From Myoxocephalus aenaeus (lineage: Eukaryota; Chordata; Actinopteri; Perciformes; Cottidae), in assembly GCA_038501785.1 (NCBI GenBank), contig JBAMJR010000013.1, forward strand, positions 2,842,501 through 2,906,500: 64,000 nt of DNA. Reading direction: 5' to 3'. The notes under the pieces were generated by a model that ran no database searches, had not been told where the DNA came from, and saw only the letters and a program-made list of their open reading frames with translations. Of this stretch, positions 26,820 to 40,246 are shown one piece after another (position 1 is the first letter of the stretch; every line of letters begins with the position of its first letter). The position numbers and the translations under genes are program-made.

Positions 26820-27830
26820 ACGATTGAAAAAGAAAGGAGACGATGAAAAGAAAGGAGGAGAGAAGAGAGAGAAGAGTTGAGGACAGAAAATAGATCTAGC
26901 ATGAAGTTAAATGATTGATTGAGGCAGAGTAGAAAGACAAGGTCTAAATCATTAGTGAAACCATTATCGTTGACTGCAGCTTCTCTGTCATATAAATCAC
27001 TTCTTAACTCACTGCTTTACTCCACACTTATTGTGTGAGCCACATAGCCGTGAAACTGCCTACGTGCCTGTCTGCTTGTTGTGCTTTCATGAGTTTATTT
27101 GAGAGCCCCAAAATGATTGCACCTCTCTGTGTTTGTGCATTTGTGTGCATGTGTGTGTTGATATTACAGAGAGCGTCTGACTTGTGTGTGATATGAGGTA
27201 AAGGAAGAGGGGAGAGGGTGGAGCGTGAGGAGAGGATGAGAATAAGAGAGAGACATATAGAAAGGGGATTTAAGTGATGGATAGACAGAGGCTGGAGGAT
27301 AAAAGAGGATGAAGACAGATATATGCTGAGGAAAGAAAAGTCTATGAATGATAAAGAGAGAAGAATATGTGCATTTTTAAAGCGGGAGACAAAGGGAGGA
27401 GAGGGAGATGAGGAAATAAGAGAGGACGGGAGACAGAGTGTGGCATTTGGCTCTCTGCCTGCATGTGTTTTCTCATATGCAAAGCTGAATAATGAAAAGA
27501 TTGGCACGCTGCGAGAGGATGGAGGTGAGGAGGAGCGAAGAAGGGAAGGGAAGGAAAGAAGGGGAGACATTAGATGGAAGAGATTGAAGAAGAGGAAGAC
27601 AGGAGGAGTTGAGAGGTGATGAAGAAACAAGCGTGCAGGGAGGCAGAGGGGAAAAGGAGGTGGGAGAGAGCAAAGCACAAGAGGGGATGAAAGATGATAG
27701 ATGGGGTCCATTGGGCAGTAGTGAGGGGGCGGGAGAGGTGAGGAAGGGTGAGATGAATGGAGGGGAGAGGAGAGGAGAGGAGAGGAGAGGAGAGGAGAGG
27801 AGAGAGCCTGGAGGAAAGAGGAGAGGAGGT
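26820..27830. repeat. purine-biased kilobase with GGAGA tandem repeat
   Basis: The plus strand is dominated by G and A for about 1 kb, with perfect GGAGA units at about 27764-27804. The bias removes stop codons from the opposite strand and creates a long meaningless frame there. Confidence 0.8.
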
Positions 27831-27893
27831 AGCTGTCAGGATGATTTGAGCCTGCCCTCAACGGACCCTGACGCTGCACTTTTCCCTTAGCAG

Positions 27894-27975
<82 letters not shown>

Positions 27976-27983
27976 ATGTTCTT

Positions 27984-28169
27984 TTTCAAACACTCCAAAT
28001 AGAGATCTTGCTTTCGGAGACAGAGCAGTGCAGTGAGCTAAGAGGAAAATGTGAAGCAGACAACGAACTACTGCTGCAAAAGGCTACGGAGTGTAAAGAA
28101 GAAGAAAAGGATTTTGTAGCAGTTCTTTTGACCTTAACTATCTTGGCAGTTGCCACGTGGACAAGATGA
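27984..28169 (+). pseudogene. coiled-coil plus hydrophobic-tail reading frame (terminal exon or retrocopy?)
   Basis: Just after a GT array a frame reads IEILLSETEQCSELRGKCEA, then DNELLLQKATECKEEEKD, then the hydrophobic run FVAVLLTLTILAVATW, and stops at TGA 28167-28169. The first part has heptad-like spacing and high charge; the end looks like a C-terminal membrane anchor. AATAAA lies at 28215-28220, about 50 nt after the stop. CCAAATAG at 27995-28002 could serve as a weak acceptor. It is antisense within nrp2 intron 2. I do not recognise the family. It could be a terminal exon, a retrocopy fragment or chance. Confidence 0.3.
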
Positions 28170-28322
28170 ATCTGCATCATACATAATTTAGGCTTTACTC
28201 TATTCTAAATTTTAAATAAAGTGTCTTTTCCCTCCAATACATTCTTAAAAAACTCAAACTAGAATTGGACTTGTTGCTGTGCAGAGACTTAAAATGTTGA
28301 TGTCTGAGTTTCATTTCCAGGG

Positions 28323-28498
28323 TTAAAGAAATACTTTTCTGTTTAAAAAAAAGAAATACAGTTATTTGCTTTCTTGCCAAGACTTAGAGGAGAGGATCGA
28401 TACCATTCTGAGACATGAGAGTGTATCAATCTCCGCATCTAACTCTTGGCAAGAAAGCAAATAAGCATATTTCCCCAAATATCAAACTATTCCTTCAA
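28323..28498. mobile_element. fold-back MITE in nrp2 intron 2
   Basis: The left arm TTATTTGCTTTCTTGCCAAG (from 28362) is matched by the inverted right arm CTTGGCAAGAAAGCAAATAA (28445-28464). The repeat continues through GGATCGATA / TATCAATCTCC. The outer ends TTAAAGAAATA and TTGAAGGAATA (inverted) also match. This is a common fish nonautonomous element; no coding capacity. Confidence 0.65.
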
Positions 28499-29378
28499 GT
28501 TGCTGACTACACCTAAAAGTGAATGTGATCGTGGTCGACAATAACTGCCGAAAGGAGTTGTGAGGGACTTTTCCAGTGTCAGCACAAACTCTGTGATTCT
28601 CTGAAGTTGGAGGCTAAGGTGCGCTAACTAATAAAAGTCACACCAGACACACAGCTCTGTTAGATTCAATAAGGTAGACGTTTCTTTGAATACTTGCAGA
28701 CCTTAGAGCTTTTATCAACTGTTACTGCAAATGAAAAAGTATGGTTGTGAACTGCATAGTCTCCTGTGGCTGTGTACCAGTCCTTCATGTGGTTTTGATC
28801 TAGACAAACAGCACGGCTGCAGTTGTCGGGCGATGACTGAAACCTGTTTCCAGTGATGGACTAATGTGCTACCGTGGTGCCTGTCATGTGAAGGGAAAAG
28901 GGAAGTCATGGTGGGTCATGATTGACCGCGGCTTTACTGATCTCAGCCGGGGCACAGGCTTCCTTTTCATCCCTCTCGCTCCCTCCGGCTGCCTCGTCGC
29001 ACTTAAATTGCTACTGTATATGAATCCTAATGAAAACATCTCTCTCCGTCCGACCACCTCGACATCGATTTTTGCCCGCAGAGTCGGCAGAGTGCTTGAC
29101 AAAATGTGATACGTTATAGATTACAGATTACCATCTTAAATTGCAATCAGGACCATAATAGATTAAATTGCTTCAACGTAGTGACATCTTGAAAAGAAAA
29201 GAAAAAAACACCCCTGGCTGGCCGGGGCGTGCAGATTCATAACAGCACTGTTTTTGTCTGTGTGTGATGAATGACGGCTGCAACCATATCATGAGTTTTT
29301 AATATGTGATGCACATATTGCCTCTTCATAATGTCGTCTTTGTCTACAATCACAGTTGACTCCTTGGTCTCAACAAGA

Positions 29379-29458
<80 letters not shown>

Positions 29459-30042
29459 CTCCTCTCCATAAACTGAGGATTAACAGCCGTTTTCTATCGC
29501 CCGAAGCTGGAGAAACATATTGATAATGTTCATATTAAATGAATCTGAACTTGACATTGAGACAGCAACACTGTGTCGGGGGTTGTTGCTGACGAATCAC
29601 GGACGGGGTGACCACGTACGCCGCCCCCGTCGCAGACACACACACACACACACACACACGCACCCTCTGCTCCTTCTCCTTGGCCTCTTTGCCCTCTGAA
29701 CCTAACAGCTCAATTTCAGCCTACCACGGACACACACACTCCAGGCGTTGGGCCCCCATAGACTTAAATAGCTCTGCGCTGTAGGACACTTGTAAATAAC
29801 GGCCTATTAGAGTTGAGTTGTTACCACCAACACGGCAAATATCTCTCTCCTACTGGCGTGGTTTGACAATTACTTCTCAGAGAATCTAACTTGAACTAAG
29901 AAAAACCCACAAACGCACACATACTGTATGTGTGGAGCGTAATAAATAAATCAGAGACTATTGTTTCTGGCAGCCGAGCCAGATTTCCTCCTCCTTGGAG
30001 ACAAGTGGACTTTTAAATGGATGGGGAAAGTAAGACAAGGGG

Positions 30043-30044
<2 letters not shown>

Positions 30045-30102
<58 letters not shown>
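30045..30102. repeat. (GA)n microsatellite
   Basis: Perfect GA array of about 58 bp in nrp2 intron 2. Confidence 0.95.
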
Positions 30103-30107
<5 letters not shown>

Positions 30108-31653
30108 CTACTAAAGCTGATCCAAGGATAAGAACTGCAGAGTAAAACTGAAAAATGACGAGGACAGGGAGACAGAGAAGCATGTTTTTCATTTCCACAG
30201 CACAGTGCGAAAGTAAAGTAAAACAGAGCAGAGCACAGCGGGGCCTTCTCAACCTTTCAGCTTCTCAACAAACAGCCAGCCAGTGAAATATTGATGCTTC
30301 AATTCCAACAAAGAAATGTCTGAATGATTTTGGTACATCTGAGTGGGGAAATTCACCCATCTATAATTGATACAGCTAACTGGACGGGGGAAAGCAGCAC
30401 CGGAACAGAGAAATAACCGGAGAGGGGGGTAAAGTGTAAGTGTGTAAGCGTGAGTGTGTGTGTGTGTGTGTGTGTCTCTGCCCTCTTGCCTGTGTCAGTG
30501 GGTTTGTATGTGGCTCTTTACGTTCATAGTACCCATTAGATTCCTGAGAGACAGTGGTCTCGTTTCTAGGCTACCATGTGTGGGACGCATTCATACACGT
30601 CATGGCGGTCTTACAGAGACGAGAAGAGGCCAGCAGTTTCATTTAAGGCAAAAGACAGATGATTTAGACGTTTTTGTGTTTTGTGTGCCGGCCTATGTCT
30701 TCCACTGAGATAACTAGGAGCTTCCCCCGTCTCAGCATCTTCCCACATTTTCTTAAAATTAAAAAATGTCCTTCTGCACTGCAGTTGTTGATAAACTAAT
30801 TGGTTTTGCTATATAAATGTTAGACTTGTAATCATATTGTTGTACTTGTGGTATAATTGGCAATTTAGAAGCTGCAGCCGTGGCCGTGTCTGGAAAATGG
30901 ATCACATTTTAGATTCTTTACACTTTTATAATGTGTTAACTTTCATATTACTTGGAACAGGGCTGGATCAGAAACTATTGCACATGTTGCCTCAAAAAGC
31001 CCAGTGAGACCGTTTTTAATGTTTGAATTTTTCTTTCATATTCTTTAATGTACCTTTACTATGATCACTCCTTCAGTAAGCTTAAATAGGATTCCCTTCT
31101 GCCTGCATTTCCCATGATTTCCCAGCATGCCTGTTTTTCTTGATGTCTGTGCGCTGTATTCTCATTGCATTCTGCAGAACTGCCGGCCGTTCTTTCAGCT
31201 TTACCGTGAAACCGAAGCCAAACAGCCCGAAAACATTGATGGACACCAAATCCCCTAATCTGTGTTAATTCTTCTAAAGTGTGAAAACTATCCTGGAACA
31301 GTAAATGTGTTGTGATTAGACTTTGATAATTAGAGACAGGGGGCCAAGGGAGATCCCAGAGTGACTATTATGGGATGGGTAAAGCCAGAGAAACAGGAGG
31401 AGAGTGGGCTGAAGTTCACCGAACACCCCAACTCTCACACAGAGACAGGCTGGTGGAGGCAGAAGATCCAAAGAGACAGCAAGAGAAGTTTGTAGTAAAG
31501 ATTCCTAATATAACCTCTCTTTTTTAAAACTTTTTCCCCCTCCATATCCGTTAGTTTGCTGCCCATCCCATGGCTTTAAAATCCACCTATCTATCCATGG
31601 ACCTTGCCAACCACCCACCCACCCATCCATCCATCCATCCATCCTGTCTTTAC

Positions 31654-31834
31654 CTGCAGTCCAGTTTCTCGATCTCAAAGTGTGGGTTGAAGTTGAGGAC
31701 AATGCGTTGTGAGGGCTCAGGTGCTGTGATGACCCAGTGACAGTTCTGGTGAGGTGGGTACTCCAGCGGGTAGCCGGTGGTGGTGATGTAGTCGGGTTTG
31801 CTGGCATCTAAAAGGCCACCGCATGGCTCAGGCG
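31654..31834 (-). CDS. nrp2: nrp2 exon 2: first half of CUB1 (a1)
   Basis: 181 nt, phase 1 in and phase 2 out. It codes from APEPCGGLLDAS to NFNPHFEIEKLDC, the N-terminal half of the a1 CUB domain. Cys30 and the Cys in HQNCHW form the first conserved CUB disulfide; the last Cys starts the second. The stretch APEPSQRIVLNFNPHFEIEK is nearly identical to NRP2 (human has APEPNQKIVLNFNPHFEIEK). The a1 domain contributes to semaphorin binding. The acceptor is ATCCAG|CG, and its pyrimidine tract is a (CT)n microsatellite. The donor is CTGCAG|GTAAAG, and a (CCAT)n repeat lies 11 nt beyond it. Confidence 0.96.
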
Positions 31835-31837
31835 CTG

Positions 31838-31839
<2 letters not shown>

Positions 31840-31876
<37 letters not shown>
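31840..31876. repeat. (GA)n array forming the exon 2 polypyrimidine tract
   Basis: Read on the nrp2 strand this is (CT)n ending CTCCATCCAG at the exon 2 acceptor, so the microsatellite is the pyrimidine tract of the splice site. Confidence 0.95.
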
Positions 31877-31881
<5 letters not shown>

Positions 31882-32765
31882 AAGATCGAAATCATTATCA
31901 CAGTCTCACACAAAAGTCAAGTGAAAGCAGAAACATGTTTATGTTCTGTGCACTATTTCACCTTGTGTAACATGGAAGTCTCGTTGTACGATACTGAAAG
32001 CACTGAACGGCTTAATGAAAGTATGCTCAACATGTTTCCACTGGTTAAAACACATCAGACACAGGTTATCGATTTGTTTTTCACCAAAGTGATAAAATCA
32101 GCTAAGACGAACGGATGGGAGAATAAAAGGGCAGACTTTTGAGGGAACTATATGGAGGCGAAGAAATAAATTACTATCGAAAGACAGAATATTGTATTGC
32201 AAAAAGAGATGCCATAGAAAGACCGATCAGATAAACCTCCAATAACAACATGCAACAATAATCCCAGCAGCAGTAAGTGTAGAATACCATTGGGGTCAAT
32301 GCTTTTGCTTATCACGACGGACCAGAACAAGTCAACATTCTCCACAAACTCTTTCAAATGATTTTCTTTTCTCACACATTTGTTCATTAAAGAGGATTTC
32401 ACACTTGGGGAAATGTTCAACGCTGATAAAATGCAGATAACAGTTGTGTTTGCAGAGACAGGATATGAGGAACAAAGGGGAGTGTTGTCTATGTGGATGT
32501 AGTTGCGAAAGGTCAACTCGGCATCTTCGACGTACAAAGAGTCCATTCTGACCCATGAAGTCTGACACACTGACACACTGACACACACACACACAGACAC
32601 ACAGTGAGCGGGTCCTCCAGATGCCACAGCTACTGTCACAGAGCGGATCCACTTGTCAGCGGTCATAAGTCTGCGTGGTGTCACAAACAATGCCACTCAT
32701 TCACTGCCGCAGATGTACCCCGACATAGACGGGGGAACTCATATATATCAGTGACACCCGACGGC

Positions 32766-32802
<37 letters not shown>

Positions 32803-35461
32803 CTCTACTGTATTACATCTATAGCATCTATTGTACACCATGCTGGCTGCCCTGTTTGATTGACTGCAGACTTTGAACATGAGCTGAACTTCGTCATTGT
32901 TTAACATCTGCAAAAACTCAAGTTAAATCATCATGGTGGATGCCATTTTTGTTAAGTACAAGCCCTTCCAATATAATGGCACAGCATGAGCCGCCATCTG
33001 CCAGAAGGCCCTCAAGAGCCAAGGTTGTTAGTATCCTCAAAAATCCCTGCCCCAATCTAATATAATATAAGTAATAATATAATGCCATCCGGTGTTTACG
33101 GACGAATTACTTATTTTAGACATATCTCAAGTGTAGTTTTGGTAAAGGGAGAAAACTAAAAACACATGTGTTGTGGTATTTCCTTTGTTCAGGAGAACAT
33201 TAATTTGATTTGATTTACAAAAACTGAAAACTGTACGTTTTTATTATTAGTATCGTTCCACCTTGATTTTCCAACTGAGAAAAAGAAAATCTCTTTCTTG
33301 AGGGAGTCCTGGACAAGACGGCGGCATTAAACATGATTAAATCAAACAGAAAATGACGTCAGTGGTCAAATAGTCCATAATAATAATAATCCTGTTTTAT
33401 AAACCAATATTGTGAAAATAATAAACATTTTATGTGTAGCTCAAACCAAGATGACACATTAAAAGCACTTTCACCAAAGGTCTCGAGGAATGACGTACAT
33501 TAATCAACCGCATGGCCCGGAGGTTGCGGCTACTCATAGTGTGAGGAGTCAAATATTTTTGGGCTAATGATGTGCCAGGTTATACTAATAAAAATAGCTA
33601 TGAACGTCAGCCGCTTGCTGGGAAGAATTTGTCCGGTGAGCAACCCCTTTAGATCATTTCCTGTTGACAAGAGGAAGAAGCAAACACACAAGACGGGTCT
33701 GTATGATGGTTTCAATCAGGGCTAAATGTCCCTCATCCGAACACAGAGAGAAACGGCGTGTAACTTCTCGCTCTGTGCCGCCGCCTAGCCCGCTGTGCTA
33801 TATGACGTTATATTTATTGCCACTGTGCTGAGTGGGGTGACATAGCCAAGTCAAACTACTCAGCAGAACACCACATATTTTAACACTATAAATAGACCGG
33901 CTACTGTAAACCTACTCCGAGAGGAGTCACACACGCAAACATTAACACACACACTGCATAAACACTTTATCAGACACCGCATTCTAAACAAATTAAAAAC
34001 AAGCATCTAAAATCCCTTCTTTTCTTTTTTTTTATTATCATTGCTGCTTACATGCCCACCGACTGACACATACACACTCAAGAGCCAGGAAGGGAGGATT
34101 AGAGTGGAGGTCAATACACATACACAAAGTGATTGACACTTTGGCATCTATATCTGGTGTCTACCTCACGCTGCCTGCAAGTAATTCATGATCGCCCCTC
34201 TGTATCGCTCTGCCTCTGCCCGCCTCTCCCTCCTCCGTCCTGCTGTGAGCCAACTAGTCGTGTCTATCTCCTGCTATCTGGTTCCAGTCTCCCTGGTGAC
34301 ATACAGTAATACAGGAGTAGAGTTACACGGCCTATGTAACCCGGCCAGACGCATTTCATCTCAGCACCACCTGGATTAGTGTTTAACCACCCTGGAATCT
34401 CACAGCAGCATCAGCCAAACACCACTTTTAGCACACGGCCTAGCCAACTAAAAGTCCGGCATATATGCTGCTCCGATGCGAGGCGTAAACATCTCGAGTT
34501 GTTAAAGAAATGTCACTGGTTCATAACAAAATTGGTTGGGGACTCATAATGCATACTTAGTTGTTGTTACTTAGCTGGGATAGGTCTAGTGCAAATGTGT
34601 TTTCATTAGATTCAGTCCCCAGATGAAACTCTGAACGAGACAGTGGGGGTTAATTATTTCCTTCACACACCAGTGGACAGATACACAGTAGAGGGGGTGG
34701 ACACAATAACATGCAGGCCTATACAAGTCTATCTATATTATTCTCATATTTTCTGTTGATAAAATGTGGTAAAATTGTCTGTTTATGCAGTTTTTATATT
34801 TTTACACAGACCATAACTGCACGCTCCTCTCCCGTGTTCACCTCTGGCGCGCAGCCGGTAAAGACAACACCTGCAAGTGTCTGACGCATAAGGCTGGTGT
34901 GATGGAGAGGCAGACACTCTGTGTGCATGAAGGGTTGTGTCTGCTCTGCTCAGAGGCTCTATCAATCTCCAGGCACACAAAGTCATCCAACGTTTATCAC
35001 CTCCAAACAGGGCAGGAAGTGACACACACAGAGGTGATGAGTGCATGGATGACATCACATCCTAAACACACCGCACATGGGGGGGGAAATACAATTCTGA
35101 CTTTGTTAAGGTTAGGCAACAAAACCACTTCGGTTTAGTAAAAGGTTGTGGTTTGGGTTCAAATAACAAAAGAAGTGACGTTACGGCTGGCGTTTTTAGC
35201 TCCACCCATCCACCACAGCCTCCTTATCTTTGACGCTCTTTACACTATGTCACCTGTACGTACTAATTGCCACTGACTAAGAGCCACTAACAACATTTCA
35301 CAGTTTGTCCGTCCTTCACAGAAAAAAAACACTTTCCTCCTCTTGACCCCAGACTCAAACACACCAGCATCTTCAAGGAGGTTGTATTTAGACCACATAT
35401 CCATAATAAAATGCACAAATGACTGAAAAACGCTCTGGCTTGGACGTCATTGAATTCAGAC

Positions 35462-35466
<5 letters not shown>

Positions 35467-35554
<88 letters not shown>
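35467..35554. repeat. (AC)n microsatellite
   Basis: Perfect AC array of about 88 bp in nrp2 intron 1. Confidence 0.95.
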
Positions 35555-35558
<4 letters not shown>

Positions 35559-38500
35559 TAGAGCAGTAAACGGTGCTAAGCAGTCAAGCAGGGATATAAG
35601 ACAGGTCACTGCATTATTTATGTCTCTCCACCACGTTTAGTATTGCATCCTGATAACACCTATTCAGCAACTTTTCCCCCACATGCGCATACCTCAACAG
35701 AGATGCATCCATACAGAGATGTAATAAAAACTTGCATGCGCAGCAGCACGCACACACAGAGAGGCACAGTCGCACACAGTCCCAAACACGGGGAACAACA
35801 CGCACAGGCTTCCAGTTGGAACTGCTTTGAGGAATTGAACTAGATCCTTGTTTGTTGTCCCCAAATGCAAATTGCCTGACCTTGTTTGTTTTTTTTTAGC
35901 TCTCTATCACAGATTAATTTCCCCTCCAATTAGGGAGTCTGATCTGACTCTAAAGAGACACTTTTCAGCGTGTCGCAATCGATTTGGTAGTCTGTGAGAA
36001 CTCTTCTGTTGGACCATACCGCATTCATTTTCATTGGCCAGAGCGCATAATGAAAGCATTAGTGGTTTAGTAAGTGTTTGTGTATGAAAGTGAGCAAGCG
36101 TGCCTCACCCAGCTCACCAGAGAGCATGTGGGAAACGGGGCTGTTATTTGATTGCCCATCAACACTGGCCCCAATACTAAAGACAGCACAGTGAGCCTCA
36201 CGTTCTCGTCATTGTGACCTTGATGCAAAAAGGTCCCTGAATTTATCAATCAATATATCCATCTATCAAAGCCCGTAGGGGGGTGCCAATTTTCCCCATT
36301 GATTTCTACGCATTTCCTACTATTCACAAAGCATTTTCAGTAGGATGGATTCAGTCCCAGTATCGCGGAGCACTCACAAACGCTTCAGGCGTTAAACGGT
36401 AGAAAGAGATACATTTGTAGCCGTGTCTTTGGGGATGTGAGAAACACTGAAAATAACAGGCTGAAATGTCTTCTTTGGATCACAACCAAGGAGCTTTTAG
36501 TCATTGAAACCTGGGGAACCTCAGGAATGGACAGACAGAGAGCGATAGAGAGAAAGGAAGAAAGAAAGCAAGGAAGGAGGAGGCTGAGCAGGAGGAAAGA
36601 AAGCGAGCACAATGCCAGAACATCTGTCTCTCATCATCTGAAAAGAGAAAGTCAGCGGCTCAGAAAAGCTCACTGGACAGAAAATGCAACTCTCTCCCAG
36701 AGACTCACACACACACACACACACACAGGTGGGGTAGTGCTTTACTCCAGGTGCCCTGCATTAAGCCACAGTGGAAAACTACAGCGAGAACAGAGATGTG
36801 TAAAACAGAGAGATGGCAGACGACTACAAAGAGTCTAAGAAACGAAGAGTGATGGGTAAATGGAGAGAAGAGAGACAAGGAGCCGTAGAAAAAACACAAG
36901 AAGGATGAGTGTTTGAAACAGAAAAAGAACTGATATGAGAAGAAGCTTCTCAACTCAGGAGCAAAGACAAAGCGGATCTACGGGGCTTTAGTGAGTCGAG
37001 AGGGAGAATATGACAGCGGTTAAAGGAAGATACAGAGAAAGATCAATAACAGAGTAACAATGACTAAGTGAAAAGCTAACTGAAGGAGAACAGTGTGGGA
37101 AAGGGGACAAAAAAGAACGGTGTGGAAGGAAACGGTAGAAGCAATGTTAAAGTTTGACTGGAGAGGAGGAGTCGCAGGTTGGATGAATTGGTTTGGGACG
37201 TGTCCGGTCATGTCCCCCGGCTGCGTGACCGATCAGGCAAAGTGGACAACTGAACTACCAACGGCTTCAACGTCCAGATAAACGATTCATAATCAGAGTA
37301 AATGGAATTGTGTGTAGACTATATGCACCATTTAGGTTCACCAGCCAACAAGTCCTGCAAATTAAATGTCAAAACACGTTGTCTGCGCCACACAGAAGCA
37401 TTTTCTGACCCCCCTGTGGGCAGAATGACATCACCCGTCCGTGCCTTCCAAAAGCATAACAAATCTCTGTTGGAAAAATAAATCTGTTTTACGACGTGAC
37501 AATGTGACACGTGTAAGGCCTGACCTCCTGCCTGCAGACTTTGTTCCTCTCTAACAACCGCACGGTGCTCCCCCTCCGCTCCCGCCGCCGGTGGGCTTTG
37601 TGACTTCAACGTAAACACATGTCATCTTGGGACGCTTGCTGAAACCATGCTGTTGTTTTCCTTGGGAAGACAGTCTCATATTAAACCGTAATCACAGGAG
37701 CCTTTAAAGGGCATTACTATCTGCCTGCGTTGGCCCTGTAGAGCAGAAGGGGCCCCATCTTATCTGGTCCTTAATAACTTCAGCTGACACGGTGTTTATA
37801 CAGTCCTATTCAAGTTTAGCTTTAATCATTCCATCGGACATGGGGTCAAGAGCTATGCTGTATGTCATTTACAACTCTGTATGTTCATGCCTCACTTTTT
37901 AGTGAACAGGGCCTTGCTGTAAAACGACCTGTGTGCTCAGCCAATCGAGTCTATAAAGTTAACTAGATTCTGGTGCAGTGGGTTCCTGGCATCCAAAGAA
38001 AGGTATTCTTCAGAGTCTTATCTCATACAATACAAAAAGCCCTGTCGCATACTGTTCTGTTTTTTTTTGTTGTCTCTCAACACGTCAAATACCGTAGCAA
38101 AGTCAGTGCCCCTGTGCATCTGGTACCGGTGCAGAGAGGCACCCTCGGGCTTTCGACTAATTCCAATGTAAACCCAGCTGCGTGATTATTAGACTGATGC
38201 ACTATAAGCAGCGAGAAAGTCACCGCCGGGCGGCCGGGAGGGATTAAACAACAAACTCTGACTTTCACAAAGGAGACCGGTTCATGTGGATTATTTCACT
38301 GTTTCATCACTAACGCCAGTTATGTAACAAACATTGGTATTGTACGTAACAAAAGTACTTATTTTAACCAACAATCTTTTACAAAACCTAACCATGTTGT
38401 TTTGTTGCTGAAGTAAACCTAAAAACTAAGTAAACCAATGTTTATTTTGAACAGAAACTTGAAACATGTTCAGAAAGATATTGGTGAATCTTCCAATTTT

Positions 38501-40203
38501 TAGTCTGAAAAAGTTTACTCTGTGATTGAGACAAAAGTAAAACTTTGGACCTTTACCAATAGAACTATCATCCTAATGTACTAAATAGTCAATTATGTAG
38601 AATTGGAGTTGATCAGTGGAATCTAAATCTTGTATTTTCCTTGTAACGATTGTAAAAGGAAAAGCAGCCTAAATAAGCCTTTTAAGATGTGTATGAATGA
38701 AGTCGATCTAACAAACCGTGTGAATGGATTTCAAACAGTCAAGCTTTATTCTCTTCCAGAGAGAAAAGAGGATGAGAAAACACCGATTGAAAGAGTCAGT
38801 GAGAACAGACGAGAGTGAAAACAACGCGGATGAAAAACGTTAAAAGGATTTCCCACCGTGCAAAGTGGGCGAACAGAAGGTGAGGGAGGTTTCCTAAATC
38901 GGAGCGAGGGAAAACACTGACAGAGGGAGGTGTGGAGAACGAGACCGAGCGTCCTATTAAAGCAGAGGTGAAGTGCCATGAAAAGAGGGAAAACAACGGG
39001 ATGATTCAGCGTGAAGGGAGAGCGAAGAAGGAAAACAACCTGTGGCCCGGCACGCCGCTGCTCCGGAGGGACGGCCGAGGACACACAAGGCTCGGCTTAC
39101 ACGCACAAAACATTCTCATTTGTCCGGGCGACGGCTTCAAAAAGGAGCGAGGACACGGCAAATGTCCTCATTTGAAAGATGCCCATGATCCCTCTTTCCC
39201 TCCGAGGACGTTTGTGCTTCATAAGTGTAGAAAAACAAGAACACACGCTCGCTCACACACTGAGCTCCCATCCTCTCTAATGACTCCAGTCATTACCAAT
39301 GGCCAATGAAGACACTGGAATACTAACAGTTTACTAATGACATGATAACTGTAATTAGAACATCCTGCTGGACCCACTAATTGTCCTTCCCCTTTTACAG
39401 ACGAGAGAGGGAGAGACTGTGCCGAAGGTTAATTTGCTTAATGTTTAGTCGCTCACTGCAAACTAGGTTGTTGCCAGTGGACCGGGCCCTCTGTTGTTCA
39501 ACCACTATTATTCTAATGACGGGGAGGCTAATGTCCTCTCGTTTGATTCTTCTTTTTTTTTTTAAGTTGAATGAATGGCTAATGGCTCAAATTTTCTTGA
39601 GGACATTTCCTCAAACAAGGAGACGAGGTACACAGCAGTCTGGATCGTGAGATGAATGAGGATGACCTGTAATCCTGAAGCCTGGTGGAAAACACCTGCT
39701 ACCTTGCAGGATCGCTCAAGTGAAACACGTGAGTCGCCTGCCGCTGCTTAGCGTACTCGGGTGTCAACTACGAAAGACTTCAATCTAACCATCGCCGTTT
39801 ACTGATGTTTTAATTTGCGCTGACTGCACTTCCTGAATGTATTTCATGGCCTCTTTGTGACAGAAACCGTCTGGTTTTGTTCAATGTGTGGCGAGTTGAA
39901 GCTGAAAAAGGAATCCGGTGACGAAAAAAATCTATGCAACTGTAATGTCATTTAATTCTCAAGATAATCATTTAGAAAATTGCCTTATGCCTAAACTATA
40001 ATCAGAGTATTTCTTAATAATGTGCTTTACCTTGGCCAGAAATGTGCTCGACAAAGGGGAGGAATAAATCTGGGTTGGTTTACTGCAGGTGGCTCCACTC
40101 AACTACTTCTTCACACTCTGCTGCTTTCCTCTTATTTCACTAATGCCCTCTCGTGCTCTCTCGCTTTCCCTCTCTCTCTTTGGCACGGCCAAACGCTCAC
40201 GAT

Positions 40204-40246
<43 letters not shown>

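Noticed and set aside
27028..27993. 321-codon minus-strand open frame
   Set aside because: It is Ser/Pro/Leu low-complexity caused by the purine bias of the other strand and a CA array; no domain, no splice logic.
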